From Brevibacillus laterosporus LMG 15441 (GTDB lineage: Bacteria > Bacillota > Bacilli > Brevibacillales > Brevibacillaceae): a stretch of 64,000 nucleotides of DNA. Position numbers and translations under genes: made by a program. The DNA is taken from contig NZ_CP007806.1 in NCBI RefSeq assembly GCF_000219535.2, positions 2,886,501 to 2,950,500 of the forward strand, written 5' to 3'. The notes beneath the pieces were generated by a model. It saw only the letters and a program-made list of their open reading frames with translations. It did not search any database and was not told where the DNA came from. Shown piece by piece: positions 26,920-35,613 of the stretch (position 1 is the stretch's first letter; each line of letters starts with the position of its first letter).

Positions 26920-28302
26920 TTAAAAAGAAATTTTAGCTTCAATGAAGGCTTTCAAATCTGCAATCGCTACACGTGTTTGTTCCATTGTATCACGATCACG
27001 TACCGTTACCATGCCATCCTGCTCGGACTCGAAGTCATACGTAATGCAAAGTGGTGTTCCAATCTCGTCATGACGGCGATAACGTTTACCAATAGAACCT
27101 GACTCATCATAATCTACCACAAAATCCTTGGACAAGTCTGCAAACACTTTCATAGCTGGTTCAGACAATTTTTTGGACAATGGGAAAATAGCCGCTTTAT
27201 ACGGCGCTAACGCTGGGTGGAAACGTAAAACGGTACGGCTATCCCCACCTTCAAGTTCCTGCTCCTCAAACGCATCGATCAAGAATGATAGCGTTACACG
27301 ATCTGCACCAAGAGATGGCTCAATGCAATACGGTACAAAGCGTTCATTTGTTTCAGGATCAAGATATGAGAAATCTTCCCCAGAATGCTCCATATGCTGC
27401 TTCAGATCGAAATCTGTGCGGTTCGCAATACCCCAAAGCTCTCCCCAGCCAAACGGGAATTTATATTCAATATCGCTAGTGCCTTTACTGTAATGGGATA
27501 ATTCATCCTCATTGTGATCGCGAAGACGAACATTCTCTTCTGTTATTCCTAACGACAACAACCATTGGAAGCAGTAGTTACGCCAAAACTCGAACCATTT
27601 CATATCCTCGCCAGGTTTGCAGAAGAATTCAAGCTCCATTTGTTCAAATTCACGTGTACGGAAGGTAAAGTTACCTGGTGTAATTTCATTACGGAAGCTT
27701 TTACCGATCTGTCCAATCCCAAACGGCATCTTCTTACGCATCGTACGTTGGACATTTTTAAAGTTTACGAAGATACCTTGTGCAGTTTCGGGACGTAGGA
27801 AGATTTCATTCGTACTAGATTCTGTCACACCCTGGAATGTTTTAAACATCAGGTTGAACTGACGAATATCCGTGAAGTCTTGGCTGCCGCAATCCGGGCA
27901 AGTAATGCTATGTTCTGAGATAAGCTCTTGCATTTTTTCAAAAGGAAGACCATCAACAACTAGCTCGATGTTTTTTTCTGCAAGTTTATCTTCAATCAGC
28001 TTATCCGCTCGATGACGTGCTTTACATTTTTTACAATCGATCATTGGGTCGTTGAAATTGCCCACGTGACCAGATGCAACCCAAGTTTTTGGATTCATCA
28101 AGATCGCCGCGTCAATACCAACATTGTACGGAGATTCTTGAATGAATTTTTTCCACCAAGCCTTTTTAATGTTGTTCTTTAACTCGATACCAAGCGGACC
28201 GTAATCCCACGTATTCGCAAGACCTCCATAAATTTCAGATCCTGGAAATACAAATCCTCTGTGTTTAGCAAGAGCGACGATTTTGTCCATGGTTACACTC
28301 AT
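26920..28302 (-). CDS. glyQS: glycyl-tRNA synthetase, class II dimeric type
   Basis: A 460-residue alpha2-type glycyl-tRNA synthetase that charges tRNA-Gly in the cytosol. The N-terminus ([20 protein letters not shown]) and class II motifs are clear: [21 protein letters not shown] (motif 2 region, with the flanking residues) and [10 protein letters not shown] (motif 3). Two Cys pairs (CKKC, CPDC) sit in the insertion domain. Start: AAAAAGGAG before ATG. The gene is alone behind an unusually structured leader of about 250 bases (28303-28556) in which I cannot find a T-box. Confidence 0.96.
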   Translation of the reverse strand: MSVTMDKIVALAKHRGFVFPGSEIYGGLANTWDYGPLGIELKNNIKKAWWKKFIQESPYNVGIDAAILMNPKTWVASGHVGNFNDPMIDCKKCKARHRADKLIEDKLAEKNIELVVDGLPFEKMQELISEHSITCPDCGSQDFTDIRQFNLMFKTFQGVTESSTNEIFLRPETAQGIFVNFKNVQRTMRKKMPFGIGQIGKSFRNEITPGNFTFRTREFEQMELEFFCKPGEDMKWFEFWRNYCFQWLLSLGITEENVRLRDHNEDELSHYSKGTSDIEYKFPFGWGELWGIANRTDFDLKQHMEHSGEDFSYLDPETNERFVPYCIEPSLGADRVTLSFLIDAFEEQELEGGDSRTVLRFHPALAPYKAAIFPLSKKLSEPAMKVFADLSKDFVVDYDESGSIGKRYRRHDEIGTPLCITYDFESEQDGMVTVRDRDTMEQTRVAIADLKAFIEAKISF

Positions 28303-28332
28303 TCTCTAAAACTCCTTTTTATCCAAATAAGT

Positions 28333-28372
28333 ATTGAAAAGCTCTCGCCCCTTTTAAAAAATACGGGATGAG
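28333..28372 (-). terminator. terminator-like hairpin in the glyQS leader
   Basis: On the minus strand GCTCTCaTCCC pairs with GGGGcGAGAGC around a 13-base A/T loop and is followed by TTTTC, about 30 bases before the glyQS start. A terminator in this place implies attenuation of glyQS. Confidence 0.6.
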
Positions 28373-28504
28373 AGCCTATGCTTCACTTAACAGTCAACAG
28401 CAAAACGATGCTCTTGACCAATGTGTATGTATGACCTGCTCGGTTTGCGCTTACCCTGTAAGATAAGGCACCAGAAGTTTAGCCTACATAAACTCTTAGG
28501 TATT

Positions 28505-28536
28505 GTAAACCATGTATTACATGTTACATGGTTTAC
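28505..28536 (-). other. leader hairpin upstream of glyQS
   Basis: GTAAACCATGTA and TACATGGTTTAC are perfect 12-base arms around an eight-base loop. No T run follows on either strand, so it is not a terminator. It could be an RNA stem or a protein-binding palindrome. Confidence 0.5.
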
Positions 28537-28556
28537 GTCCAAAATTCAATTGAGAG

Positions 28557-28585
28557 TTCATATAAATACCAGATAATCTTTGCAA
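28557..28585 (-). promoter_or_regulatory. putative promoter of the glyQS leader
   Basis: On the minus strand TTGCAA and TATGAA are spaced by 17 bases. The match is moderate, so this is a proposal. Confidence 0.4.
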
Positions 28586-28605
28586 TGCTTTTTAGAATAA
28601 CGATT

Positions 28606-28646
28606 AGAAGGCATTTCCGGAATAAACGAATCCAGAAATGCCTTCT
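28606..28646 (-). terminator. hairpin after the CNNM/CorC gene
   Basis: AGAAGGCATTTC pairs with GAAATGCCTTCT with a loop of about 17 bases that extends the pairing. It lies about 40 bases past the stop of the minus-strand gene. The T run is weak, so termination may be partial. Confidence 0.5.
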
Positions 28647-28683
28647 TTGCATGTTATACTTTTTTGGCTAATTTACAGGTAGA

Positions 28684-30012
28684 TTATTCCTTCTCAACGG
28701 AATCTTCTTTTTCTGGCTGAGCAGCAGGCTTAATCTCCACACGTTTAATGTGATTAACATCCTTTTCCAATATACGGAACTCGTAGCCCTCGTATACAAT
28801 TGGGTCGTTTTTACGTAGATCGGGATTTTGCATAAGCATCCAGCCCGCGATCGTATCTACATCTTCATCATCCATGTACAGATCAAACATCTCATTTACT
28901 TCACTGATCAGCACTTTTCCATCAATAATTTTATGGTTTAATCCCACCTCTTGAATGCGTGGGCGTTCATCCTCATCATATTCATCACGGACTTCACCGA
29001 TTATTTCTTCAATGATATCCTCCAATGTAACCAACCCAGCAGTGCCGCCATATTCGTCATACAAAATAGCCATTTGAATGCGTTTCTTTTGCATTTGAAC
29101 TAAGAGGTCATGGATTGCTATCGTCTCAATTACTTTTAAGACAGGACGAGTAAACTCTTTCAAGCTGGTGATCTGTAGCTCGCTCTCACCCAAGCTATGA
29201 ATGAAGAAATCTTTAACGTTTACAATCCCGACTACATCATCCTTATCCTCGCCAAAAACCGGGTAACGTGTATATTGTTCCGATTTTAAGGTTTTGATGT
29301 GCTCTTTTATCGGATCATCTAGATAGAGACCAACCATTTCGGTGCGTGGTACCATGATTTCTTTAGCAATCCGGTTATCGAATTCAAAAATATTGTTCAC
29401 ATATTTAAATTCAGTTTGGTTGATTTCACCGCTATGGTAGCTTTCTGATAAGATCAGTCGCAGTTCTTCTTCTGTGTGAGCCATTTCGTGCTCGGAGGCT
29501 GGTTTTAACCCGAACACCCCAGTAAGAAAGCGTGCGGAACCGTTCAAAGCCCAGATAAACGGATACATCACTTTATAAAAATAAATTAATGGTTTTGAAA
29601 ATAACAGAGTCACTCGCTCTGCCTTTTGAATAGCAAAGGTTTTAGGAGCCAATTCTCCTACTACCACATGCAAATATGTCATGGTTCCAAATGCAATAAT
29701 AAAAGAAAGGGTATTGGCCACTCCACCTGAAATATTCATGCTTTCAAAAAGTGGCTGTAGCATATGATGTACAGTAGGTTCGCCTAGCCATCCCAAACCC
29801 ATCGCTGTAATCGTTATTCCCAACTGACATGCTGACAAATACTCATCCAAGTTGGTAATTACTTTCTTTGCGGCTAATGCACCTGGTTTCTTTTCCGCGA
29901 CTAATTGATCAATGCGACTGGTACGAATCTTGACTATCGCGAATTCTACCGCCACGAAAAATCCAGTAAAGGCAATTAAAATAAACACCATGACTAAATT
30001 AAATATCTCCAA
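28684..30012 (-). CDS. CNNM/CorC-type membrane protein with CBS domains
   Basis: A 442-residue HlyC/CorC family protein. Residues about 1-200 are the DUF21 (CNNM) transmembrane domain. Two CBS motifs follow, including MVPRTEMVGLYLDD and YDEYGGTAGLVTLEDIIEEIIG, and the C-terminus is a CorC/HlyC domain (residues about 350-430) rich in acidic residues. Relatives (YhdP, YugS, MpfA) are implicated in magnesium export or tolerance. The old name 'hemolysin' is probably misleading. The next upstream gene, merR-type, lies 59 bases away on the same strand and may be co-transcribed. Confidence 0.88.
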   Translation of the reverse strand: MEIFNLVMVFILIAFTGFFVAVEFAIVKIRTSRIDQLVAEKKPGALAAKKVITNLDEYLSACQLGITITAMGLGWLGEPTVHHMLQPLFESMNISGGVANTLSFIIAFGTMTYLHVVVGELAPKTFAIQKAERVTLLFSKPLIYFYKVMYPFIWALNGSARFLTGVFGLKPASEHEMAHTEEELRLILSESYHSGEINQTEFKYVNNIFEFDNRIAKEIMVPRTEMVGLYLDDPIKEHIKTLKSEQYTRYPVFGEDKDDVVGIVNVKDFFIHSLGESELQITSLKEFTRPVLKVIETIAIHDLLVQMQKKRIQMAILYDEYGGTAGLVTLEDIIEEIIGEVRDEYDEDERPRIQEVGLNHKIIDGKVLISEVNEMFDLYMDDEDVDTIAGWMLMQNPDLRKNDPIVYEGYEFRILEKDVNHIKRVEIKPAAQPEKEDSVEKE

Positions 30013-30071
30013 CCAGTTACCTTAATCCATCGCTGAATTAAGGTGTTCACCTCCATCGAGTCTTTCTCTCT

Positions 30072-30539
30072 CTAATTTTTTTCCTGCTTGTAAGGCAAAA
30101 GTAGCAATAAAGAGTGTAAAAGCGTGGTTCCTTGTACCGACAGTTTTTGTCGAACTTCATGTTGCTCCTCTTCCGACAGAGAATTAATCTGGCTTATCAG
30201 CAAACTCATCTCCTGCTCGAGCTGTTGCATACGTTGATTAACATCTTTAGTCAATGCCAACAGTTGTTCGGCATTGGGAGCCTCCCGTTTATTCCTTACC
30301 AATTCCTTTATTTCACAGAGCGGCATGTGTAATGACTTGCATTGTTCAATCATCTGCAAAATTTCCAAATCACACTCATCATAATAACGATAATTGGAAG
30401 AAGACCGCTTCGGTTGCAAAAGCCCCAAGTTCGTGTAGTAATCCACAGTCCGTTTTGAAATGTTTGCCAAAACAGCCAATTCTCCTATCCGATACACTGT
30501 CCCATCACTTTCCCTCCTTTCTGCTACTAATGATGTCAT
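30072..30539 (-). CDS. MerR-family transcriptional regulator
   Basis: A MerR-type regulator of about 141-155 residues. The winged-helix segment reads YRIGELAVLANISKRTVDYY and continues TNLGLLQPKRSSSNYRYYDE. The C-terminal part is a long coiled coil (LTKDVNQRMQQLEQEMSLLI) without metal-binding cysteines, so it is not a CueR/MerR metal sensor. The ATG at 30539 lacks a ribosome binding site. AAAGGAGGG lies about 15 bases before an in-frame GTG at 30497, which gives the normal family N-terminus (VYRIGEL), so that start is an alternative. Confidence 0.82.
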   Translation of the reverse strand: MTSLVAERRESDGTVYRIGELAVLANISKRTVDYYTNLGLLQPKRSSSNYRYYDECDLEILQMIEQCKSLHMPLCEIKELVRNKREAPNAEQLLALTKDVNQRMQQLEQEMSLLISQINSLSEEEQHEVRQKLSVQGTTLLHSLLLLLPYKQEKN

Positions 30540-30783
30540 ATCAAAAGCGTACAGTCAAACGTGATGGTTGTCGAATTTGGAGAAAAAGGAGCATTTTTAG
30601 CCTATATGCGAATGTTACCAGCCTGACAGACATTGTTGCTCTCTGTCACGCAAGCTCTCACAAAAAATTCATATCATTGCCTTGTTAAAACTCTCAATCG
30701 TTATTGAATCTTGGCATAGCTTTAGGTAAAATCATACGAGTATTACAAACTAGAAAAAATAATGGAGAACGAGACGAAACGAC

Positions 30784-31665
30784 ATGAGTACTGCTGACAT
30801 TCCTGAGAAAACAAAACGCTTTTTTTATCATCCTGTTTGGTGTGTTTGTCGTGATCTGCTAGGCATTTTAATCGGTTGTGCAGTATTTGCCTTTGGAGCC
30901 AATACGCTAATTGCCGCCCATCAGCTTTTACCTGGTGGTTTAACCGGAATCTGTACCCTTCTATATCGACTGACAGGGATGAGTGTTGGTACTTTATATT
31001 TTGTACTAAACATTCCCTTATTGATTCTCGGTTATCTTAAAATCGGCAAGAAATTTATTTGCTATACCATTTACGCAGTTATTTGTATCTCAATCTTTCT
31101 CAATGTGATTCCACAAAAGCAATTATGGACCCACAATATTTTACTGGGTGCCGTTTTTGGTGGGCTAATTGCAAGTATGGGAACAGGTTTTATCCTTCGC
31201 GTAGGTGGCTCAACTGGCGGAACGGACATTTTAGGCAGAATCGCTGTGAAGTATTTTCAAATCCCGATGGGCGTTTTTGGACTGTGTATAAATGCACTAA
31301 TCGTGATAGCTTCCTCCTATTTTGGTAATCCGGAGTTAGGGATGTACACCATCATTTCTATGTACATTGGATCTCGTACAGTTGATTTGGTTCTTAATCA
31401 TATCGATCGGATCACAGTTACTATTATTTCCAAAAAGGGAGACGAAGTAGCTGAAGCGATCACAAAATCTGTTGTCCGACGCGGTGTGACGATTTGGAAT
31501 GCGAGCGGTGCCTATACTCATCAGGACAAACAAGTACTAATGTGCGTTATTGTAAAACACCAATGGTCGGAAACCAAAAAGATAGTGCTTACTACTGATC
31601 CAGAAGCTTTTATCACAGTGGCACCAATTAAACGTATTGTAGGTAACTTTAAAGAGACTTGGTAA
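30784..31665 (+). CDS. YitT-family membrane protein (DUF161/DUF2179)
   Basis: A 293-residue membrane protein with five to six helices followed by a cytosolic DUF2179 domain. The conserved LLPGGLTGICTLLYRLTG and RVGGSTGGTDILGRIAVKYF glycine-rich loops are present. The C-terminal region (TKSVVRRGVTIWNASGAYT) is the DUF2179 fold. B. subtilis has several paralogs, some sporulation-linked; biochemical function is unknown. Start: ATGGAGAACGAG upstream of ATG. Monocistronic, ended by the terminator at 31706-31740. Confidence 0.88.
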   Translation: MSTADIPEKTKRFFYHPVWCVCRDLLGILIGCAVFAFGANTLIAAHQLLPGGLTGICTLLYRLTGMSVGTLYFVLNIPLLILGYLKIGKKFICYTIYAVICISIFLNVIPQKQLWTHNILLGAVFGGLIASMGTGFILRVGGSTGGTDILGRIAVKYFQIPMGVFGLCINALIVIASSYFGNPELGMYTIISMYIGSRTVDLVLNHIDRITVTIISKKGDEVAEAITKSVVRRGVTIWNASGAYTHQDKQVLMCVIVKHQWSETKKIVLTTDPEAFITVAPIKRIVGNFKETW

Positions 31666-31705
31666 CCTTTCTTCCTTCATTAGATCTATAGGTACATACT
31701 ATAGT

Positions 31706-31740
31706 AAGACCCACGAAGCACTGGCATTCGTGGGTCTTTT
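31706..31740 (+). terminator. terminator after the yitT-like gene
   Basis: AAGACCCACGAA pairs with TTCGTGGGTCTT around a nine-base loop, followed by further T residues. Confidence 0.85.
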
Positions 31741-31777
31741 TGCTGAAAAAAAGAATACTTAAGCATCTGACGATTTT

Positions 31778-33049
31778 TTATGCAGATTTGCCCTGCTTTT
31801 TATTAAAGATATGCACTAATAGAAAAATACATATAGGGTACAAACCACCCCACCCCAGAAAAGGATATAAGCACAGGGTGACCAGTAGAGAAATCCATGC
31901 AGAGACATGTCCCATTTTGTTGCCGCGCAAAAGCTTGATCCCAGCAAGACACCCGCCTAGATATGTAGCCATAAAGGTAGCATTCGGTATTTGAATTAGC
32001 TTCTCTAGTGAGATCGCTCCACTTGCGAGTAACAGTAGCGTTAGTACAAAACCACCACTAAGAAAAAGCAGTCCTCCTAATGGAGCTTGTGTGCGTGAAT
32101 GCAAGGTACCCATCCAGGCAGGAGCACTTTTTTCCTTAGCTAACGCAAAAGCTATGCGGGCGGCTGCATTTACATAAGCATTGGCAGTAGCTAGACAAAT
32201 AAATAGAGCGGTAATCGCAACTACCCAGCCCCCCACTTGACCAAACGTTAACTGAACCATCGTGCTGAGTGAAGCTTTGATACCTGTACCATAGCTAGAG
32301 GTGGCGATCGTCATGATCGCTACACCTACATACAGCAGAGCTATTAGAGCGGAGCTAATCATGACGCCCTTCATGGCATTTTTCTTTGGATCAATAAACT
32401 CTTCTGATAGGTGAGTTACTGCTTCCCATCCAATAAAACACCAGAACAATAAGCTAGCCGATTGAAAAATAGAAAGCCAGCCATGAGGAACAAATGGTGT
32501 GAAGGCCTCAATCTTAGCGTGTGGTACAGCAGAAGCAATGGCTACTACTAACATGGCCAGAATAAAGGAAACCACAACCGTCTGTATACGTCCTGTCACC
32601 TGCATCCCCAAAAAGCTCATGCCTACAACAACAGCGATTATTAGGCCTGCCATTAGATATACACGGCTATGCTCCCAGCCTAGCAATGTGGTTACATAGG
32701 TAGCACCGGTTACTGCCAAAATTGGTGCTCCAATGGGAACTGACAATAAGAAGAACCAACCAACTAAATTGCCAAAGCGATGACCATAAACGAGTCTGAC
32801 AAAATGAGAAACGCCCCCGGCGCTAGGATATATGGCTGATAAGAGTCCCATCGTAATCGCCATTGGTATCATGACCAATGACATCGTTATCCAAGATAGT
32901 AAAGACGCGGGCCCAGCCATTTCAGCAGCTATTCCAGGAATTAGCAGGATTCCTGATCCAAGCACTGCTCCAATGTATAAAGCCACAATTTGAGGTAAGG
33001 TCAACGTCTTTTGTAAGGTTTGAGCTGTTAGACTTTGCGTTGTCATCAT
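31778..33049 (-). CDS. APC-superfamily amino acid permease
   Basis: A 423-residue transporter with about 12 membrane helices. The first helix carries the APC glycine motif (YIGAVLGSGILLIPGIAA). It resembles YjeH-like amino acid permeases or exporters. Substrate cannot be fixed. It is transcribed away from a divergent LysR-type gene 106 bases away, which is probably its regulator. Start ATG-ATG at 33049 follows GGGGGACTC. Confidence 0.87.
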   Translation of the reverse strand: MMTTQSLTAQTLQKTLTLPQIVALYIGAVLGSGILLIPGIAAEMAGPASLLSWITMSLVMIPMAITMGLLSAIYPSAGGVSHFVRLVYGHRFGNLVGWFFLLSVPIGAPILAVTGATYVTTLLGWEHSRVYLMAGLIIAVVVGMSFLGMQVTGRIQTVVVSFILAMLVVAIASAVPHAKIEAFTPFVPHGWLSIFQSASLLFWCFIGWEAVTHLSEEFIDPKKNAMKGVMISSALIALLYVGVAIMTIATSSYGTGIKASLSTMVQLTFGQVGGWVVAITALFICLATANAYVNAAARIAFALAKEKSAPAWMGTLHSRTQAPLGGLLFLSGGFVLTLLLLASGAISLEKLIQIPNATFMATYLGGCLAGIKLLRGNKMGHVSAWISLLVTLCLYPFLGWGGLYPICIFLLVHIFNKKQGKSA

Positions 33050-33155
33050 GAGTCCCCCTGAAATTAGTTGACCTCACTTTACCATATACTTTTCTATCGG
33101 TGTTATCTATAATATTTGATAAATTCAATCGATAATTTTGATGGGAAGGGAAAAT

Positions 33156-34037
33156 ATGGACATCTATTATCTTCGAACCTTTCGCGAGGTGGCCAGACAG
33201 CAAAGCTTTACACGAGCCGCAGAGATACTAGGCTACGCCCAATCAAGCGTCACAACTCAAATCCAACGGCTGGAAGAAGAGTTTCAAACCAGTTTATTTG
33301 AACGCTATGGTCGAAAAATTAAATTAACAGACAGTGGTGAAGAGCTCCTACATTATTCTTCACAGATTTTAGCTCTCTTAGATGAGGTAAAAGAAAATTT
33401 ATCCGAGCAAACCCAGTTAACTGGCTTGCTAACGATTGGTACAGTCGAGTCATTAGCGGCATTTTATTTGCCTCCTCATCTACAAGCCCTTCGTCGGATG
33501 CATCCACGTCTAAAGCTGTTTCTACAGCCAGGAATTTGCCGTGATCTGGTTCAGGGTATCAAAAATGGCACTTATGATATTGCAATCATCATGGACAGAC
33601 AGCATAATGATCCCGATTTGATCTGTCATGTCTTAACAGAAGAACAGCTTGTCCTAATCGGCAATCCCCATCATCCCTTAGCCTCTCTAGAACAAATCAG
33701 CGTTCATGATCTTGAAGGGGAAACCATGATAGTGACCGAAGAGGGCTGTAGCTACCGAGATATGTTAGAAAGAGTAATTCAACAGAACGGAGTCAAAACG
33801 GAGCTATCCTACGAATTTGGCAGCTTAGAAGCTATCAAGCAATGTGTTTCGTATGGTTTAGGGGTCTCGATATTGCCAAAGCTTGCAGTGATTGAGGAAG
33901 TAAAGCAAGGAAAGCTCAGCATTCTTCCCTTTACCCATCCAGATATCCGAGTATTTCGTCAGATTGTATATCATCGTAAAAAACGTATTTCTAAAGCCTT
34001 CCAGTGTTTTTTAGATTTATTGGAGGGTAACCGATAA
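33156..34037 (+). CDS. LysR-family transcriptional regulator
   Basis: A 293-residue LysR regulator. The N-terminal helix-turn-helix is typical: DIYYLRTFREVARQQSFTRA and onward AQSSVTTQIQRLEEEF. The rest is the periplasmic-protein-like effector domain. An in-frame ATG at 33138 exists, but GGGAAGGG before ATG 33156 gives the standard MDIYYLRTF start. It faces the APC permease gene divergently, so it likely controls that transporter from the shared 106-base region and senses its substrate. Confidence 0.9.
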   Translation: MDIYYLRTFREVARQQSFTRAAEILGYAQSSVTTQIQRLEEEFQTSLFERYGRKIKLTDSGEELLHYSSQILALLDEVKENLSEQTQLTGLLTIGTVESLAAFYLPPHLQALRRMHPRLKLFLQPGICRDLVQGIKNGTYDIAIIMDRQHNDPDLICHVLTEEQLVLIGNPHHPLASLEQISVHDLEGETMIVTEEGCSYRDMLERVIQQNGVKTELSYEFGSLEAIKQCVSYGLGVSILPKLAVIEEVKQGKLSILPFTHPDIRVFRQIVYHRKKRISKAFQCFLDLLEGNR

Positions 34038-34068
34038 TCCTTTTGAGTACATCTTTCAGGCTTTCGAT

Positions 34069-34112
34069 AAAAAAAGGCGAGTGTGCCTTCTTTTGTGCAC
34101 ACTCGCCTTTTT
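34069..34112 (+). terminator. terminator after the lysR gene
   Basis: AAAAAAGGCGAGTGTGC pairs with GCACACTCGCCTTTTTT across a short loop. T runs on both strands; it serves the plus-strand lysR and possibly the convergent small gene. Confidence 0.85.
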
Positions 34113-34128
34113 TGACTTAGAATACAAA

Positions 34129-34362
34129 TCACCTTTTATCGGATTGAATGTTTCCACGAGTAGACTTTTTCATGGAAGCATTTTTTGGTTTTCTTATCTT
34201 TTTTTGTATGTTTGATTGTGTTTTCTCAGGTGTTTGTATGGTCACAACTTCTTTGCTTTTGGTTTGCATGCTACTTGTCATTTCTTCTGCCCAAACCGGA
34301 CTTATGGACAGCATGCTCGCTGTTAAAAAGCTAGCCGTGATCGATTGTAGCTTCATATTCAT
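34129..34362 (-). CDS. small secreted lysine-rich protein, function unknown
   Basis: A 77-residue protein. MNMKLQSITASFLTASMLS followed by ISPVWAEE is a classical signal peptide with cleavage after WA. The mature part of about 50 residues is basic (KKIRKPKNASMKKSTRG) and low in hydrophobic residues. The longer in-frame GTG start at 34371 overlaps the ribosome binding site AAGGAG, so the ATG at 34362 is preferred. Not assigned to a family. It could be a small cell-wall-associated protein or an antimicrobial-like basic peptide; neither can be shown. Confidence 0.55.
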   Translation of the reverse strand: MNMKLQSITASFLTASMLSISPVWAEEMTSSMQTKSKEVVTIQTPEKTQSNIQKKIRKPKNASMKKSTRGNIQSDKR

Positions 34363-34473
34363 GTAACTCACTCCTTACATAGGGGGCATTCCCCTATCTA
34401 GTAAGACGAGTAACAATCCAAAAGGGTCACATTTTTACCCAACAAAACGTAAAAAAATATTTCATTGATGAGT

Positions 34474-35334
34474 TTATGCTGTTGGAGTATTTGAATATTC
34501 TTCAAGTGTTATACCTTTATCGTGAATCTCACCTGCTGCTTCTTTCCCAACATAACGCAGATGCCATGGCTCATATTGATAGCCTGTGATGGCTTCTTTG
34601 CCTTTTGGATAGCGAATAATAAATCCATATTCGTGCGCATGATCAGCTAACCAGACGGCCTCAGGAGTACCCTCAAAACAGTCCTCTGCCGCACATTTTC
34701 CTGTGCTTCCGGAAACATCAATGGCAAGTCCAGTCTCATGTTCGCTGTGGCCTGGCTCTGCGCTGTACTTCTTGGCCGCTTCTTCCCCATCCTTTTTCAC
34801 ATAACGATTAAATAGGTTTGTTTGAGTTGTATGCGAACGATATGCGGATACGCCCGCCAGCATGATGCCTTCCTGCTTCGCACCAGCAAACAATTGCTGA
34901 AGCGCATCTGCTGCTTCCTGACGCATCATACGCTTTTCAATTTTTTCTTGAAACAAAAAAGGAACATCTGGATAGACGAGATCTTGAGGTTTATAGCTGT
35001 CTGGTAGCTTATACTGTTTATTAACTAGTACCTGTATACTCTCTGGAGACACTGCTTGTGCTTTGTTTCCTGACTTTACTGTTGTCCCTTCCGATGAGGT
35101 AGCCGGTGAAGTATTTCCTGAGGATGCCCCTTCAGTCTCATTTCCGGTACTTTCCTTCTGATCTGTCAATGGCTCAGTTGGCTGACTTGGCTGCGTTCCC
35201 TTAGTCTCAGCCGTTTGTGCATTTTCTGAGCCTGTAGATGGTGTTTTATTCGGTGTTCCCTGACACCCAGCAACCAAAGAAGCAGATAGTGCAACGAGCA
35301 TTGCAGTAGCTGAAATAGTACGTACACTTTTCAT
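34474..35334 (-). CDS. D-alanyl-D-alanine carboxypeptidase, VanY family lipoprotein
   Basis: A 286-residue lipoprotein: signal peptide ending in the lipobox LVAGC (Cys24), then a long Ser/Thr/Glu-rich linker to about residue 95, then a peptidase M15B (VanY) domain. Zinc-site motifs are visible: PGHSEHETGLAIDVSG (His and Asp ligands) and YEPWHLRYVG (the last His). A CAAEDCF pair adds a possible disulfide. It trims the terminal D-Ala of peptidoglycan peptides outside the membrane. No VanS/VanR or resistance cluster is nearby, so this is likely a housekeeping enzyme. Confidence 0.9.
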   Translation of the reverse strand: MKSVRTISATAMLVALSASLVAGCQGTPNKTPSTGSENAQTAETKGTQPSQPTEPLTDQKESTGNETEGASSGNTSPATSSEGTTVKSGNKAQAVSPESIQVLVNKQYKLPDSYKPQDLVYPDVPFLFQEKIEKRMMRQEAADALQQLFAGAKQEGIMLAGVSAYRSHTTQTNLFNRYVKKDGEEAAKKYSAEPGHSEHETGLAIDVSGSTGKCAAEDCFEGTPEAVWLADHAHEYGFIIRYPKGKEAITGYQYEPWHLRYVGKEAAGEIHDKGITLEEYSNTPTA

Positions 35335-35536
35335 AAATTCCTTTTATCCTCCTCTTTCCAATCACAAGGCTTATCCAACTGCTTCATGAGGAAAAAATTT
35401 TGTACAACGTTAGTGACGATCCTGATAAGGAAAGGGTTTCCTTTTTGCATAAAAAAGGCGACTAAATAAAACACGCTGACCAACCTGATCAACATACTAT
35501 AGAAGCACCTACAGGAACGTGGGGGAACAGCAAAAC

Positions 35537-35561
35537 CCGCCGGGTATAGTTTCCGGCGGGG
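35537..35561 (-). terminator. terminator after the glutamate dehydrogenase gene
   Basis: On the minus strand CCCGCCGG pairs with CCGGCGGG around about nine bases and is followed by TTTT. It is GC-rich and lies about 50 bases after the stop. Confidence 0.75.
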
Positions 35562-35613
35562 AACAATATATCATACAGATATCATAAGAAAAATCGCTTG
35601 AGTTAGCAAGGAA

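Larger units (their letters stand above)
28303..28683. other. glyQS leader and intergenic region
   Basis: On the minus strand a promoter at 28557-28585 starts a leader of about 250 bases. It contains a perfect 12-bp stem (28505-28536), another stem formed by GTCAAgAGCA and TGCTgTTGAC (about 28388-28413), and a terminator-shaped hairpin (28333-28372) just before the ribosome binding site. No AGGGTGGNACCGCG T-box sequence was found. A further hairpin (28606-28646) follows the upstream gene. Confidence 0.5.

Noticed and set aside
27128-27493. Plus-strand frames opposite glyQS
   Set aside because: Antisense shadows of a highly conserved gene; no start signals.
28420-28480. AGGGTAAGCGCAAACCGAGC on the minus strand as a T-box remnant
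   Set aside because: It shares AGGGT and ACCG with the T-box motif but has extra bases between and is not next to the terminator, so it was not called a T-box.
34474-35334. VanY-like gene as evidence for vancomycin resistance
   Set aside because: No vanHAX or VanRS genes nearby; VanY-family carboxypeptidases are common housekeeping enzymes.
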